From Tropicimonas sp. IMCC34011 (GTDB lineage: Bacteria; Pseudomonadota; Alphaproteobacteria; Rhodobacterales; Rhodobacteraceae): DNA of 64,000 bases. A model generated the notes under the pieces. It saw nothing but the letters and a program-made list of their open reading frames with translations, was not told the DNA's origin and did no database searches. Positions 29,762-39,510 of this stretch are shown piece by piece. The position numbers and the translations under genes were made by a program. The stretch is from assembly GCF_003390865.1 (NCBI RefSeq), contig NZ_QMEJ01000005.1:310001-374000 (forward strand), written 5' to 3'. The stretch's first letter is position 1. The number at the start of each line of letters is the position of its first letter.

Positions 29762-30142
29762 ATGGGCAAGGAGAAGAACCCTCGCCGCGTGGCGGAGAAC
29801 GAGGCTCTGGCGAAGACCCGCATGCTGCGGACGTCCCCCCAGAAGCTGAACCTCGTCGCGGCCATGATCCGGGGCAAGAAGGTCGAGCGCGCTCTCAGCG
29901 ATCTCACCTTCTCCAAGAAGCGTATCGCCGAGGACGTGCGGAAATGTCTGCAGTCCGCCATCGCGAATGCCGAGAACAACCATAACCTCGACGTCGACGA
30001 GCTCGTCGTCGCAGAGGCCTGGGTCGGCAAGAACCTCGTGATGAAGCGCGGTCGTCCGCGGGCGCGTGGTCGCTTCGGCCGGATTCAGAAGCCGTTCGCC
30101 GAGATCACGATCAAGGTCCGCCAAGTCGAGGAGCAAGCCTGA
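29762..30142 (+). CDS. rplV: 50S ribosomal protein L22
   Basis: Lines the exit tunnel with a long beta-hairpin near the macrolide-binding site. The 126-residue product shows [20 protein letters not shown] and [21 protein letters not shown] at the hairpin tip, with no deletion at the positions linked to macrolide resistance. Its stop shares a base with the rpsC start (TGATG). Confidence 0.96.
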   Translation: MGKEKNPRRVAENEALAKTRMLRTSPQKLNLVAAMIRGKKVERALSDLTFSKKRIAEDVRKCLQSAIANAENNHNLDVDELVVAEAWVGKNLVMKRGRPRARGRFGRIQKPFAEITIKVRQVEEQA

Positions 30143-30849
30143 TGGGTCATAAGGTCAATCCGATCGGCATGCGCCTGCAGGTCAACCGCACCTGGGACAG
30201 CCGCTGGTACGCCGATACCAAAGAGTACAGCACCCTTCTGCTCGAGGACATTAAGATCCGCGAGTTCATCGAGAAGGAATGCAAGCAGGCCGGCATCAGC
30301 CGGATCATCATCGAGCGCCCGCACCGTAAGTGCCGCGTGACGATCCACACGGCGCGTCCGGGGGTCATCATCGGCAAGAAGGGTGCGGACATCGAGGTCC
30401 TGCGCAAGAAGCTGGCGAAGATCACCGACAGCGAGCTGCACCTCAACATCGTCGAGGTTCGCAAGCCCGAGATGGACGCGGCCCTGGTCGCCGAAAGCAT
30501 CGCGCAGCAGCTCGAGCGTCGTGTCAGCTTCCGTCGTGCCATGAAGCGGTCCGTCCAGTCCGCCATGCGCATGGGTGCGCTCGGCATCCGGGTCAACGTC
30601 GCGGGTCGCCTCGGCGGCGCCGAGATCGCCCGGACGGAGTGGTATCGCGAGGGCCGCGTGCCCCTGCACACCCTTCGTGCCGACATCGACTACGCCCTGG
30701 CCGAAGGTCAGACGCCCTACGGCATCATCGGTGTCAAGGTGTGGATCTTCAAAGGCGAGATCATGGAGCATGACCCCGCCGCGCGCGATCGTCGTGCTCA
30801 AGAGATCCAGGACGGCCCCGCCCCGCGCGGCGGCGGTCGTGGCCGGTAA
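30142..30849 (+). CDS. rpsC: 30S ribosomal protein S3
   Basis: Forms the mRNA entry tunnel with S4 and S5 and has helicase activity. The 235-residue product has [13 protein letters not shown], a KH domain with [12 protein letters not shown], the GCKI-like [22 protein letters not shown] region and the [15 protein letters not shown] motif before a basic glycine-rich tail. The ATG overlaps the rplV stop by one base. Confidence 0.97.
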   Translation: MGHKVNPIGMRLQVNRTWDSRWYADTKEYSTLLLEDIKIREFIEKECKQAGISRIIIERPHRKCRVTIHTARPGVIIGKKGADIEVLRKKLAKITDSELHLNIVEVRKPEMDAALVAESIAQQLERRVSFRRAMKRSVQSAMRMGALGIRVNVAGRLGGAEIARTEWYREGRVPLHTLRADIDYALAEGQTPYGIIGVKVWIFKGEIMEHDPAARDRRAQEIQDGPAPRGGGRGR

Positions 30850-30861
30850 GGAGAGAACGAG

Positions 30862-31275
30862 ATGCTGCAACCAAAGCGCACCAAGTTCCGCAAACAGCAC
30901 AAGGGCCGTATCCACGGCGAGGCGAAGGGCGGGTATGACCTGAACTTCGGCACCTATGGTCTGAAGGCGACCCAGCCCGAGCGCGTCACCGCGCGTCAGA
31001 TCGAGGCGGCCCGTCGTGCCATGACGCGTCACATGAAGCGTCAGGGCCGTGTCTGGATCCGCATCTTCCCCGACGTGCCCGTCACGTCGAAGCCCACCGA
31101 AGTCCGGATGGGTAAGGGTAAGGGCTCCGTCGACTTCTGGGCGGCCAAGGTGAAGCCGGGCCGGATCATGTTCGAGATTGACGGCGTCACCGATGCCGTG
31201 GCCCGCGAGGCACTTCGCCTTGCGTCCATGAAGCTGCCGATCAAGACGCGCCTCGTGGTTCGCGAGGACTGGTAA
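30862..31275 (+). CDS. rplP: 50S ribosomal protein L16
   Basis: Binds near the A-site tRNA elbow and completes late 50S assembly. The 137-residue product begins [16 protein letters not shown] and contains the conserved [22 protein letters not shown] segment (quoted from position order). It is 12 bases after rpsC, has a GGAGAGAA ribosome site and is followed by a strong terminator rather than by rpmC directly. Confidence 0.97.
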   Translation: MLQPKRTKFRKQHKGRIHGEAKGGYDLNFGTYGLKATQPERVTARQIEAARRAMTRHMKRQGRVWIRIFPDVPVTSKPTEVRMGKGKGSVDFWAAKVKPGRIMFEIDGVTDAVAREALRLASMKLPIKTRLVVREDW

Positions 31276-31304
31276 GGCTGCAGGCCCTGCCATGAAGAGA
31301 TCAG

Positions 31305-31334
31305 GCCCCCGGCGGTTCGTCCGCCGGGGGCTTT
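31305..31334 (+). terminator. Strong terminator after rplP
   Basis: A perfect 11-bp stem, GCCCCCGGCGG with CCGCCGGGGGC, has a five-base loop TTCGT and is followed by TTTG. The short T-tract is offset by a very stable stem. It splits the usual S10-spc transcription unit. Confidence 0.8.
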
Positions 31335-31616
31335 GCCGTTCAATGGGGCAGGGCGCGCAGATTGCAGGCGGGTACACCCCGCCGGACAGTCGGGACGCGT
31401 GCTTCAGTCGCTAGGTCCAGACGCAATGCGCCCCTAGAGCGCAGGGCGCCTTCGCTCCGGTCCGGTGGGGCAGGGCGGCGAGGAAAGAGGCCGGCGTGAC
31501 AGGGCTTGCAATGTTTCCCCGCAGCGCGTAGACGGCCCCCTCATTCACGAACTCCACGGGAATCAGCGTTACCCGCCGACGGGGCGCTCTCGTGATGTTG
31601 AAAGGAAAGGTGACCC
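31335..31616. other. rplP-rpmC gap
   Basis: The gap from the rplP stop to rpmC is 341 bases, unusually long for this cluster, where most gaps are under 20. Beyond the terminator at its left end and the promoter candidate at 31506-31534, I see no gene. Short frames here lack ribosome sites. Confidence 0.5.
31506..31534 (+). promoter_or_regulatory. Promoter candidate for rpmC and the spc genes
   Basis: TTGCAA, a 17-base spacer and TAGACG, about 80 bases upstream of rpmC and downstream of the rplP terminator. Same spacing as the other promoters of translation genes in the window. Confidence 0.5.
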
Positions 31617-31829
31617 ATGGCGAACACCGCCAAGGATCTCAGAGACAAGACGCCCGATGAGCTGCGCGATCAGCTCGTCAGCCTGAAAAAGGAAGCGTTC
31701 AACCTGCGCTTCCAGGTCGCGACCGGCGCGGCGGAGAACACTGCGCGCATGCGTACGGTTCGTCGCGACACTGCCCGTGTCCTGACCATTCTGAACGAAA
31801 AGGCGGCCGGCGCCGCGACGGAGGCCTGA
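31617..31829 (+). CDS. rpmC: 50S ribosomal protein L29
   Basis: Small helical-hairpin protein near the tunnel exit, next to L23. The 70-residue product has the family core [27 protein letters not shown] in two helices and an alanine-rich tail. An AAAGGAAAGG ribosome site precedes the ATG at 31617. It begins a new transcription unit here and is followed by rpsQ after four bases. Confidence 0.96.
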   Translation: MANTAKDLRDKTPDELRDQLVSLKKEAFNLRFQVATGAAENTARMRTVRRDTARVLTILNEKAAGAATEA

Positions 31830-31833
31830 GACC

Positions 31834-32067
31834 ATGCCCAAGCGTATCCTCCAAGGCACCGTGACCAGCGACAAGAACGCGGACACCGTGACCGTCCTCG
31901 TCGAGCGCCGCATCACGCATCCGGTTCTCAAGAAGACGATCCGGAAGTCCAAGAAGTACCGCGCCCACGACGAGGGCAACAAGTTCAAGACCGGCGACGT
32001 AGTCCGTATCCAGGAATGCGCCCCGGTGTCGAAGAGCAAGCGCTGGGAGGTGGTCGAGGCCGTATAA
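31834..32067 (+). CDS. rpsQ: 30S ribosomal protein S17
   Basis: Primary 16S rRNA-binding protein of OB fold. The 77-residue sequence starts [21 protein letters not shown] and contains the [23 protein letters not shown] block and [18 protein letters not shown] motif typical of S17. It lies between rpmC and rplN in standard order; a 79-base gap follows. Confidence 0.96.
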   Translation: MPKRILQGTVTSDKNADTVTVLVERRITHPVLKKTIRKSKKYRAHDEGNKFKTGDVVRIQECAPVSKSKRWEVVEAV

Positions 32068-32146
32068 CGGCCCGGACCACGTTCCGGTTTGAGCGAAACC
32101 CTGGGGATAGGGCGATCAGAGCCCCCCAAAGGTCGGGAGAAACCTA

Positions 32147-32515
32147 ATGATCCAGATGCAGACCAATCTGGATGTCGCTGACAATTCCGGCGCACGCCGG
32201 GTGCAGTGCATCAAGGTCCTCGGCGGGTCCAAGCGTAAATACGCCTCCGTGGGCGACATCATCGTGGTGTCGGTCAAGGAGGCTATTCCGCGTGGCCGCG
32301 TCAAGAAGGGCGATGTCCGCAAGGCCGTCGTCGTTCGGACCGCCAAGGAAGTCCGTCGTGACGACGGAACAGCCATCCGCTTCGACCGCAACGCGGCCGT
32401 CATCCTGAACAATGCGGGCGAGCCTGTCGGCACCCGTATCTTCGGGCCGGTGGTGCGCGAGCTGCGCGCGAAGAACTTCATGAAGATCATCTCGCTTGCG
32501 CCGGAGGTGCTCTGA
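32147..32515 (+). CDS. rplN: 50S ribosomal protein L14
   Basis: Interface protein contacting 16S helix 14 and bound by the silencing factor RsfS. The 122-residue product starts [20 protein letters not shown] and ends [24 protein letters not shown] (family blocks). Its stop shares one base with the rplX start (TGATG), so the two are translationally coupled. Confidence 0.97.
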   Translation: MIQMQTNLDVADNSGARRVQCIKVLGGSKRKYASVGDIIVVSVKEAIPRGRVKKGDVRKAVVVRTAKEVRRDDGTAIRFDRNAAVILNNAGEPVGTRIFGPVVRELRAKNFMKIISLAPEVL

Positions 32516-32826
32516 TGGCCGCCAAGCTCAAAAAAGGTGACAAGGTCGTCGTGCTCGCGGGCAAGGACAAGACGCAGACCGGTACGATCCAGTCTGTCGA
32601 TCCCAAGTCCGGCAAGGCTGTCGTGGAAGGCATCAACGTCGCCGTCCGTCACACCCGCCAGAGCCAGCAGCAGCAGGGCGGCCGCCGGCCTGTCCCGATG
32701 CCGATCGAGCTGTCGAACCTCGCCCTCGTCGACAAGAACGGCAAGCCGACGCGCGTCGGTTTCCGCGTCGAGGACGGCAAGAAGGTCCGCTTCGCCAAGA
32801 CCACGGGGGACGTGATCGATGCTTGA
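32515..32826 (+). CDS. rplX: 50S ribosomal protein L24
   Basis: Assembly initiator protein with an N-terminal KOW motif ([20 protein letters not shown]). The 103-residue product contains the [20 protein letters not shown] loop and a conserved [21 protein letters not shown] segment. It overlaps rplN by one base and rplE by eight bases. Confidence 0.96.
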   Translation: MAAKLKKGDKVVVLAGKDKTQTGTIQSVDPKSGKAVVEGINVAVRHTRQSQQQQGGRRPVPMPIELSNLALVDKNGKPTRVGFRVEDGKKVRFAKTTGDVIDA

Positions 32827-33382
32827 TTCGACCACCTACACACCGCGCTTCCGTCAGCTCTACCGCGACGAGATCCGCGGCAAGCTGACCGAGGAGTTTT
32901 CCTACTCCAACGGCATGATGGTGCCGCGTCTCGACAAGATCGTGCTGAACATCGGCGCGGGCTCCGAGGCCGTCCGGGACAGCAAGAAGGCCAAATCCGC
33001 CCAGGATGACCTGACCAAGCTGACCGGCCAGCAGGCCGTCGTCACGCGCGCCAAGAAGTCGATCGCCGGCTTCCGCGTTCGTGAGGAAATGCCGCTCGGT
33101 GCCAAGGTCACGCTCCGCGGTGACCGCATGTACGAGTTCTTCGATCGCCTGATCACGATCGCGCTGCCCCGCGTGCGGGACTTCCGCGGCGTGAAGGGGA
33201 CGAGCTTCGACGGCCGTGGCAACTACGCCATGGGCCTGAAAGAGCACATCGTCTTCCCCGAGATCGAGTACGACAAGGTCGACGAGGTCTGGGGCATGGA
33301 CATCATCATCTGCACCACCGCGAAGACCGACGCGGAAGCCAAGGCGCTGTTGAAGCATTTCAACATGCCCTTTACCAGCTGA
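32819..33382 (+). CDS. rplE: 50S ribosomal protein L5
   Basis: Carries 5S rRNA into the central protuberance and contacts P-site tRNA. The 187-residue protein has [40 protein letters not shown] and the [18 protein letters not shown] block. It begins eight bases inside rplX. Normal length for alphaproteobacteria. Confidence 0.97.
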   Translation: MLDSTTYTPRFRQLYRDEIRGKLTEEFSYSNGMMVPRLDKIVLNIGAGSEAVRDSKKAKSAQDDLTKLTGQQAVVTRAKKSIAGFRVREEMPLGAKVTLRGDRMYEFFDRLITIALPRVRDFRGVKGTSFDGRGNYAMGLKEHIVFPEIEYDKVDEVWGMDIIICTTAKTDAEAKALLKHFNMPFTS

Positions 33383-33393
33383 GGAATATCGAC

Positions 33394-33699
33394 ATGGCGA
33401 AAAAAGCAATGATCGAGCGCGAGAAGAAGCGCCAGCGGCTGGTGGAGAAGTACGCCGCCAAGCGGCAGGCGCTGAAGGATATCGCGAACGACGAGAACCG
33501 TCCCGTAGAGGAGCGCTTCAAGGCCCGGCTCAAGCTGGCCGAGCTTCCGCGGAACTCTTCCCCCACGCGGCTTCACAACCGCTGTGCACTCACCGGCCGT
33601 CCGCGTGCGTATTACCGCAAGCTGGGCCTGAGCCGTATCATGCTGCGCGAGCTGGCCTCCGAAGGCCAGATTCCCGGCATGGTCAAGTCGAGCTGGTAA
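33394..33699 (+). CDS. rpsN: 30S ribosomal protein S14 (zinc-free type)
   Basis: 30S head protein. At 101 residues it is the long form without the CxxC-CxxC zinc ribbon; only one cysteine occurs, in the [21 protein letters not shown] block. The N-terminus [14 protein letters not shown] is typical. Found in standard order between rplE and rpsH with short gaps. Confidence 0.97.
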   Translation: MAKKAMIEREKKRQRLVEKYAAKRQALKDIANDENRPVEERFKARLKLAELPRNSSPTRLHNRCALTGRPRAYYRKLGLSRIMLRELASEGQIPGMVKSSW

Positions 33700-33711
33700 G
33701 GAGGGTATGGT

Positions 33712-34101
33712 ATGAACGATCCTCTGGGCGATATGCTGACCCGTATCCGCAATGCGCAGATGCGTGGTAAGTCCACCGTACGCACGCCGGCCTCCAAGGT
33801 CCGCGCGTGGGTGCTCGATGTGCTGGCGAGCGAGGGCTACATTCGTGGCTACGAGCGGATCGAGGACGGGGCGTTCCCCGAACTCGAGATCAGCCTGAAG
33901 TATTTCGAAGGCCAGCCGGTCATTCGCGAGCTGCAGCGCGTCTCCAAGCCCGGCCGCCGGGTGTACATGAGCGTCAAGGACATCCCGTCGGTCCGTCAGG
34001 GCCTGGGCGTGTCCATCGTCTCCACGTCGAAGGGTGTCATGTCGGATCATTCCGCGCGCTCCGAGAACGTGGGCGGCGAAGTGCTCTGCACGATCTTCTG
34101 A
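33712..34101 (+). CDS. rpsH: 30S ribosomal protein S8
   Basis: Central-domain 16S binder; in E. coli it represses the spc operon at rplE. The 129-residue product starts [20 protein letters not shown] and ends with the conserved [27 protein letters not shown] region. A TAAGGAGGGTATGGT ribosome region precedes the ATG. No E. coli-like S8 target hairpin was obvious at rplE. Confidence 0.97.
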   Translation: MNDPLGDMLTRIRNAQMRGKSTVRTPASKVRAWVLDVLASEGYIRGYERIEDGAFPELEISLKYFEGQPVIRELQRVSKPGRRVYMSVKDIPSVRQGLGVSIVSTSKGVMSDHSARSENVGGEVLCTIF

Positions 34102-34113
34102 TAGGAGGGCACG

Positions 34114-34647
34114 ATGTCTCGAATTGGTAAAAGACCGGTCGCGCTGCCCTCCGGGGTTGAGGCGAAAGTCTCCGGCCAGACCGTCGAAGTGAAGGGTCCC
34201 AAGGGCACCCGCAGCTTCACCGCCACCGACGATGTGACGTTGTCCGTCGAAGACGGCGCCGTCAGCGTTACCCCGCGCGGCACGTCCAAGCGGGCGCGCC
34301 AGCAGTGGGGCATGTCCCGCACGATGGTGGCCAATCTCGTCCACGGCGTGAGCGAGGGCTTCAAGAAGGAGCTCGAGATCAACGGCGTCGGCTACCGGGC
34401 TCAGATGCAGGGCAACGTCCTGAAACTGAACCTCGGTTACAGCCACGAGGTGAACTTCGCGGTGCCCGAGGGCGTCACGATCACCGCGCCGAAGGTCACG
34501 CAGATCATCGTCGAGGGGTCCGATCAGCAGCTCGTCGGCCAGGTTGCGGCAAACATCCGCGAATGGCGTGCTCCCGAGCCCTACAAGGGCAAGGGTATCA
34601 AGTACAAAGACGAGTATATCTTCCGCAAGGAAGGCAAGAAGAAGTAA
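34114..34647 (+). CDS. rplF: 50S ribosomal protein L6
   Basis: Binds helix 97 near the sarcin-ricin loop and factor site. The 177-residue protein has two repeated domains: [19 protein letters not shown] at the start and the C-terminal [23 protein letters not shown] (typical L6 end). It lies 12 bases from rpsH and 10 bases from rplR. Confidence 0.97.
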   Translation: MSRIGKRPVALPSGVEAKVSGQTVEVKGPKGTRSFTATDDVTLSVEDGAVSVTPRGTSKRARQQWGMSRTMVANLVHGVSEGFKKELEINGVGYRAQMQGNVLKLNLGYSHEVNFAVPEGVTITAPKVTQIIVEGSDQQLVGQVAANIREWRAPEPYKGKGIKYKDEYIFRKEGKKK

Positions 34648-34657
34648 GGACGGCAAG

Positions 34658-35017
34658 ATGGCTAACAGTAAAAGAGATCTGTTCCTCAAGCGCCGTCTGC
34701 GCGTTCGGAACAAACTCCGCAAGACGGCCGTCGGGCGCCCGCGCCTGTCGGTTCACCGCAGCAACAAGAACATCAGCGTCCAGCTGATCGACGATGTTCA
34801 GGGTCGCACCCTCGCCGCCGCCTCCTCGCTGGAGTCGGATCTCGGCGTGGTCGGCAAGAACAACGTCGAGGCAGCGGCCAAGGTCGGCGCCGCGATTGCC
34901 GAGCGCGCGAAAGCGGCCGGCGTCGAGGAGTGCTACTTCGACCGCGGCGGGTTCCTGTTCCACGGTGGCATCAAGGCTCTGGCCGATGCTGCGCGTGAGA
35001 ACGGACTGAAGTTCTGA
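34658..35017 (+). CDS. rplR: 50S ribosomal protein L18
   Basis: Binds 5S rRNA with L5. The 119-residue product contains [28 protein letters not shown] (family block) and ends [28 protein letters not shown], the standard C-terminus. I chose ATG at 34658 (MANSKRDL) with GACGG upstream; the frame is open further into rplF but that part is not L18. Confidence 0.97.
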   Translation: MANSKRDLFLKRRLRVRNKLRKTAVGRPRLSVHRSNKNISVQLIDDVQGRTLAAASSLESDLGVVGKNNVEAAAKVGAAIAERAKAAGVEECYFDRGGFLFHGGIKALADAARENGLKF

Positions 35018-35028
35018 GGAGACGGGAT

Positions 35029-35607
35029 ATGGCAAGAGATGACAATCGCCGGGGCAATCGTCGCGATCGCGACGAGAACCCGGAATTCGCCGACCGCCTC
35101 GTGGCGATCAACCGCGTCAGCAAGACGGTGAAGGGCGGTAAGCGCTTCGGTTTCGCTGCGCTCGTCGTGGTTGGTGACCAGAAGGGCCGCGTCGGTTTCG
35201 GCAAGGGCAAGGCCAAGGAGGTCCCCGAGGCCATCCGCAAGGCGACCGAGCAGGCGAAGCGTGGGCTCATCCGCGTTCCGCTGCGCGAGGGCCGCACCCT
35301 GCACCATGACATCGAAGGGCGCCATGGCGCCGGCCGTGTCGTGATGCGGACCGCAGCGACCGGTACCGGCATCATCGCCGGCGGTCCGATGCGCGCGATC
35401 TTCGAGATGCTGGGGATTCATGATGTCGTGGCGAAGTCCATCGGCACGCAGAACCCCTACAACATGATCCGGGCCACGATGGAGGGTCTCTCCCGCGAGA
35501 GCAGCCCCCGTCATGTCGCGCAGCGTCGTGGCAAGAAGGTCTCGGACATCCTCCCCAAGCGTGACGAGGCCCCCGAGGCGTCCGCGCAAGTCTCCGAGGA
35601 CGCGTAA
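35029..35607 (+). CDS. rpsE: 30S ribosomal protein S5
   Basis: Contributes to decoding fidelity and the mRNA entry helicase. The 192-residue product shows the double-stranded RNA-binding-like N-domain ([25 protein letters not shown]), the [17 protein letters not shown] block and the [19 protein letters not shown] segment. A short variable acidic tail follows. Eleven bases after rplR, three before rpmD. Confidence 0.97.
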   Translation: MARDDNRRGNRRDRDENPEFADRLVAINRVSKTVKGGKRFGFAALVVVGDQKGRVGFGKGKAKEVPEAIRKATEQAKRGLIRVPLREGRTLHHDIEGRHGAGRVVMRTAATGTGIIAGGPMRAIFEMLGIHDVVAKSIGTQNPYNMIRATMEGLSRESSPRHVAQRRGKKVSDILPKRDEAPEASAQVSEDA

Positions 35608-35610
35608 GCC

Positions 35611-35799
35611 ATGGCCAAGACCATCGTCGTCAAGCAGATCGGCTCGCCGATCCGCCGCCCCGCCAATCAGCGCCAGACGCTGATCGGCCTCGGGCTGAAC
35701 AAGATGCACAAGACCCGCGAGCTCGAGGATACCCCCTCGATCCGCGGCATGGTTCGCAAGATCCCGCATCTGGTCGAGATCATCGAAGAGCGCGGCTAA
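35611..35799 (+). CDS. rpmD: 50S ribosomal protein L30
   Basis: Small peripheral 50S protein of 62 residues: [20 protein letters not shown] followed by the L30 signature [20 protein letters not shown] and the [13 protein letters not shown] end. Present and intact here, though L30 is missing from some bacterial lineages. A 141-base gap before rplO follows. Confidence 0.96.
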   Translation: MAKTIVVKQIGSPIRRPANQRQTLIGLGLNKMHKTRELEDTPSIRGMVRKIPHLVEIIEERG

Positions 35800-35940
35800 G
35801 CCAAGCATTCGATTCCAGGCGCTTCCCGGGGACCGGGGGGCGTCGCTTCCGTTTCCGTGCACATGTGCGGATCCACCAACAATCAGGCCGCGTCCATCCC
35901 GTCTTCGCTCGTGGGGTGCGTCCGGCAAGGAGAGAGCGAC

Positions 35941-36414
35941 ATGAAACTCAACGAACTCGCGCCGGCAATCGGCTCCTCCCCGAAGAAGAAGCGCATCGCG
36001 CGCGGCCCCGGCTCCGGCAAGGGCAAGACCGCGGGTCGCGGTATCAAGGGTCAGAAGTCCCGTTCGGGCGTGGCGATCAATGCCTACGAGGGCGGCCAGA
36101 TGCCGCTCTACCAGCGTCTTCCGAAGCGCGGCTTCAACAAGCCGAACCGCAAGGAATGGGCCGTCGTCAACCTCGGTCAGCTGCAGAAGTTCATCGATGC
36201 GGGCAAGCTCGAAGCTGGCGATATCGACGAGGACGCGCTGGTCGCATCCGGCCTCGTGCGCCGCAAGCTCGACGGCGTGCGCATCCTCGCCAAGGGTGAG
36301 CTGACCTCCAAGGTCGCGCTCAAGGTGGCCGGCGCCTCCAAGTCCGCGGTCGACGCGGTCGAGAAGGCGGGTGGCTCCATCGAGACGAAGACGCCCCAGG
36401 CTGCGACTGAATAA
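35941..36414 (+). CDS. rplO: 50S ribosomal protein L15
   Basis: Late 50S assembly protein with a long extended N-terminus buried in 23S rRNA. The 157-residue product has [12 protein letters not shown], the glycine-rich [21 protein letters not shown] arm and the [19 protein letters not shown] core. The ATG at 35941 follows AAGGAGAG; the frame is open back to 35857 without similarity. secY follows after 106 bases containing a strong hairpin. Confidence 0.97.
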   Translation: MKLNELAPAIGSSPKKKRIARGPGSGKGKTAGRGIKGQKSRSGVAINAYEGGQMPLYQRLPKRGFNKPNRKEWAVVNLGQLQKFIDAGKLEAGDIDEDALVASGLVRRKLDGVRILAKGELTSKVALKVAGASKSAVDAVEKAGGSIETKTPQAATE

Positions 36415-36464
36415 GCGGTTGTGAGGGGGCACCGACCCCCTTACATCTCGCCTTGGTATTCCGG

Positions 36465-36497
36465 CGCCGCCGGGCCGTTTTTACCGGCCCGGCGGCG
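36465..36497 (+). promoter_or_regulatory. Strong hairpin in the rplO-secY gap
   Basis: A perfect 13-bp stem, CGCCGCCGGGCCG with CGGCCCGGCGGCG, with a T-rich seven-base loop, ends 23 bases before the secY start. No T-tract follows, so it does not look like a terminator; it could protect or process the mRNA or limit read-through. A smaller GGGGG/CCCCC hairpin lies at 36425-36440. Confidence 0.55.
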
Positions 36498-36520
36498 TCT
36501 GCATGAAAGGACCGATGCAC

Positions 36521-37894
36521 ATGGCATCAGCAGCAGAGCAAATGGCCGCCAACATGAGCTGGGGGGCGTTCGGCAAGGCGACCGAACTGCGCCGCCGGAT
36601 CCTGTTCACGCTCGGCCTCCTGATCGTCTACCGCCTCGGCACCTACATCCCGGTGCCCGGTATCGACGGCGGCGCCCTGCGCGTCTTCATGGAGGATGCG
36701 GCCAGCGGCATCGGGGGCATCCTTTCGATGTTCACCGGCGGGGCGCTCGGCCGGATGGGCATTTTCGCCCTCGGCATCATGCCCTACATCTCCGCCTCGA
36801 TCATCGTGCAGCTCCTCACGGCGCTCGTGCCCTCGCTCGAGCAGCTCAAGAAGGAGGGCGAGCAGGGCCGGAAGAAGATCAACCAGTACACCCGGTACGG
36901 CACGGTTTTCCTTGCGACGTTCCAGGCCTACGGTCTTGCGGTCTCGCTGCAGGCCGGCGAGGCGAACGGCATTCCCTTCGTCGCTGATCCCGGCCTGTTC
37001 TTCATCGCCTCCTGCGTGGTCACGCTTGTCGGCGGCACGATGTTCCTGATGTGGCTCGGCGAGCAGATCACCGCACGCGGCGTCGGCAACGGCATCTCGC
37101 TGATCATCTTCGTCGGCATCATCGCCGAGATTCCTGGCGCGCTGGCGCAGTTCCTGGCCTCCGGCCGCTCTGGCACGATCAGCCCGGTGCTCATCATCGG
37201 CGTGATCCTCATGGTCATCGCCGTGATCGGCTTCGTGGTGTTCATGGAGCGGGCCCTGCGGAAGATCCACATCCAGTACCCGCGCCGGCAGGTCGGCATG
37301 AAGATGTATGACGGCGGCACCAGCCATCTTCCGGTCAAGGTGAACCCGGCCGGCGTCATCCCGGCGATCTTCGCGTCCTCGCTGCTTCTGCTGCCGACGA
37401 CGATCTCCACCTTCTCCGGTGGCCAGTCCGGACCGGTCATGTCGACGATCCTGGCGTATTTCGGGCCGGGGCAGCCGCTCTACCTGCTGTTCTTCGCCGC
37501 GATGATCGTGTTCTTCACATATTTCTACACCCACAACGTCTCCTTCAAGACGGACGATGTGGCGGACAACCTCAAGAACCAGAACGGGTTCATCCCCGGC
37601 ATCCGGCCCGGCAAGCGCACCGCGGATTACCTCGAATATGTCGTGAACCGCATCCTCGTGCTCGGCTCGGCCTACCTGGCGCTCGTCTGCCTTCTGCCCG
37701 AAATCATCCGCTCGCAGTTCGCGATCCCGTTCTATTTCGGCGGCACGTCCGTCCTGATCGTCGTGTCGGTGACCATGGACACGATCCAGCAGGTCCAGAG
37801 CCACCTCTTGGCCCACCAGTACGAAGGACTTATTGAGAAGTCCCAGCTCCGGGGCAAACGCCGGGGCGGGAGGAAAGGGACAGCACGCCGATGA
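36521..37894 (+). CDS. secY: Protein translocase subunit SecY
   Basis: Pore-forming subunit of the SecYEG translocon in the inner membrane. The 457-residue protein has ten predicted transmembrane helices, with the early [10 protein letters not shown] motif and plug region, and the basic C-terminal tail. Start choice: ATG at 36521 ([15 protein letters not shown]), nine bases from AAAGGA; in-frame ATGs at 36503 and 36515 are spaced worse. The stop overlaps the adk start by four bases (ATGA). Confidence 0.96.
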   Translation: MASAAEQMAANMSWGAFGKATELRRRILFTLGLLIVYRLGTYIPVPGIDGGALRVFMEDAASGIGGILSMFTGGALGRMGIFALGIMPYISASIIVQLLTALVPSLEQLKKEGEQGRKKINQYTRYGTVFLATFQAYGLAVSLQAGEANGIPFVADPGLFFIASCVVTLVGGTMFLMWLGEQITARGVGNGISLIIFVGIIAEIPGALAQFLASGRSGTISPVLIIGVILMVIAVIGFVVFMERALRKIHIQYPRRQVGMKMYDGGTSHLPVKVNPAGVIPAIFASSLLLLPTTISTFSGGQSGPVMSTILAYFGPGQPLYLLFFAAMIVFFTYFYTHNVSFKTDDVADNLKNQNGFIPGIRPGKRTADYLEYVVNRILVLGSAYLALVCLLPEIIRSQFAIPFYFGGTSVLIVVSVTMDTIQQVQSHLLAHQYEGLIEKSQLRGKRRGGRKGTARR

Positions 37895-38541
37895 ACATCA
37901 TTCTTCTTGGCCCCCCGGGCGCCGGCAAGGGAACGCAGGCCCGGACGCTCGTGGAGGAGCGGGCCATGGAACAGCTCTCCACCGGCGACATGTTGCGCGC
38001 CGCCAAGGATAGCGGGACCGAGATGGGCAACCGCGTGGCAGACGTCATGGCGCGCGGGGAACTGGTGACCGACGAGATCGTCATCGGCCTGATCGAGGAG
38101 CGTCTTGCCGGCGATAGGCCGGAGGGCGGCTTCATCTTCGACGGGTTCCCTCGCACTCTGGCCCAGGCGGACGCCCTCGGCGAACTGCTCAGGCGCCGGG
38201 GCGAGACGCTCGACGCGGTGATCTCCATGCAGGTCGAGGACGAAGCGCTGGTGCGCCGGGTCTCCGGGCGGTTTACCTGCGGCAATTGCGGCGAGGTCTA
38301 CCACGACGAGACCCGTCCGACGTCGGAGGAGGGGGTCTGCGATCATTGCGGCTCCACCGATCTGCGGCGCCGCGCGGATGACAACGCCGAGAGCCTGAAG
38401 CAGCGCCTCCTGGAGTATTACAAGAAGACGAGCCCGCTCATCGGCTACTACTATGCCAGGGACGAGCTGTCCTCCGTGGACGGGCTTGGCGAGATCGCGG
38501 CGGTGTCCTCGGCCATCTCCTCGATTCTTGACAAAGCGTAA
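37891..38541 (+). CDS. adk: Adenylate kinase (zinc-lid type)
   Basis: Interconverts ATP plus AMP with two ADP. The 216-residue long-form enzyme has the P-loop GPPGAGKGT (residues 7-15), the AMP-binding LSTGDMLRA and GFPRTLAQA segments, and a lid with four cysteines (CGNC and CDHC), which predicts a bound zinc ion. It is translationally coupled to secY by a four-base overlap, a common arrangement. Confidence 0.97.
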   Translation: MNIILLGPPGAGKGTQARTLVEERAMEQLSTGDMLRAAKDSGTEMGNRVADVMARGELVTDEIVIGLIEERLAGDRPEGGFIFDGFPRTLAQADALGELLRRRGETLDAVISMQVEDEALVRRVSGRFTCGNCGEVYHDETRPTSEEGVCDHCGSTDLRRRADDNAESLKQRLLEYYKKTSPLIGYYYARDELSSVDGLGEIAAVSSAISSILDKA

Positions 38542-38550
38542 ACGCTGCGC

Positions 38551-38579
38551 TTGACGTCTCTTGCCGCTGGCAGTATTGG
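38551..38579 (+). promoter_or_regulatory. Promoter candidate for the alpha operon (rpsM-rpsK-rpoA-rplQ)
   Basis: TTGACG, a 17-base spacer and TATTGG, directly after the adk stop codon and about 140 bases before rpsM. Confidence 0.6.
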
Positions 38580-38587
38580 GCGACTTC

Positions 38588-38629
38588 CGCGCGTGGGAAC
38601 CCGATTCCCCCGCGCGTACTCTTATTTTC
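38588..38629 (+). promoter_or_regulatory. Hairpin plus U-rich stretch at the 5' end of the alpha-operon leader
   Basis: CGCGCG-T-GGGAA pairs with TTCCC-C-CGCGCG (11 pairs, one mismatch, five-base loop), followed by TACTCTTATTTT. It begins nine bases after the -10, so it would form at the very start of the transcript. That suggests an attenuator or 5' stabiliser; it could also be a terminator for adk read-through. Confidence 0.5.
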
Positions 38630-38718
38630 GGCCCGGTCGCCTCACGGCACCACCGGGTCGTCTGTTGTGAAAAAAGGTTCTGGCGTTACGGAACCGCAAC
38701 CGGAAAAGGACATATCAC

Positions 38719-39087
38719 TTGGCACGTATCGCTGGCGTCAACATCCCGACGGCGAAGCGCGTTCCCATTGCGCTGACCTACATCCATGGCATCGGCCAGG
38801 ATTCCGCGAAACAGATCTGTGAGGCCGTCGGCATCGACTCGGCCCGCCGCGTGAACGAGCTGTCCGACAGCGAAGTTCTCCAGATCCGTGAGCATATCGA
38901 TGCGAATTTCACCGTCGAGGGCGACCTGCGCCGTGAAGTGCAGATGAACGTCAAGCGGCTGATGGACCTCGGCTGCTACCGCGGCCTTCGTCACCGCCGG
39001 AACCTCCCGGTGCGCGGTCAGCGCACCCACACCAACGCTCGCACCCGCAAAGGCCCCGCAAAGGCCATTGCCGGCAAGAAGAAGTAA
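38719..39087 (+). CDS. rpsM: 30S ribosomal protein S13 (TTG start)
   Basis: 30S head protein contacting P-site tRNA and the bridges to L5. The 122-residue product reads [20 protein letters not shown] from a TTG at 38719, placed eight bases after AAAAGGA; no ATG in frame could give the conserved N-terminus. The C-terminal [17 protein letters not shown] tail is standard. First gene of the alpha block; rpsD is absent from it, as usual in alphaproteobacteria. Confidence 0.95.
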   Translation: MARIAGVNIPTAKRVPIALTYIHGIGQDSAKQICEAVGIDSARRVNELSDSEVLQIREHIDANFTVEGDLRREVQMNVKRLMDLGCYRGLRHRRNLPVRGQRTHTNARTRKGPAKAIAGKKK

Positions 39088-39102
39088 GGGAGGACCACGA
39101 AC

Positions 39103-39495
39103 ATGGCACGCGATCGCCGTCAGACCACGCGCAAGAAGGTCTCCAAGAACATCGCCGCTGGTGTGGCGCATGTGAACTCTTCGTTCAACAACACCAAGAT
39201 CCTGATCTCCGACGTGCAGGGCAACGCCATTTCATGGTCGTCCGCCGGCACCATGGGCTTCAAGGGCTCGCGCAAGTCGACCCCCTTCGCCGCCCAGATG
39301 GCCGCCGAAGATGCCGGCAAGAAGGCTCAGGAACATGGCGTGAAGACGCTGGAAGTCGAAGTGCAGGGGCCGGGCTCTGGCCGTGAAAGCGCTCTTCGCG
39401 CCCTCGCCGCGGCCGGCTTCAACATCACCGCGATCCGGGACGTCACGCCCATCGCGCACAACGGCTGCCGCCCGCCCAAGCGTCGCCGCGTCTGA
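39103..39495 (+). CDS. rpsK: 30S ribosomal protein S11
   Basis: Platform protein near the mRNA exit and E site. The 130-residue product contains [41 protein letters not shown] and the C-terminal [18 protein letters not shown]. It follows rpsM by 15 bases with GGGAGGA upstream. A hairpin separates it from rpoA. Confidence 0.97.
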   Translation: MARDRRQTTRKKVSKNIAAGVAHVNSSFNNTKILISDVQGNAISWSSAGTMGFKGSRKSTPFAAQMAAEDAGKKAQEHGVKTLEVEVQGPGSGRESALRALAAAGFNITAIRDVTPIAHNGCRPPKRRRV

Positions 39496-39510
39496 TCCGT
39501 CGAGATTATC

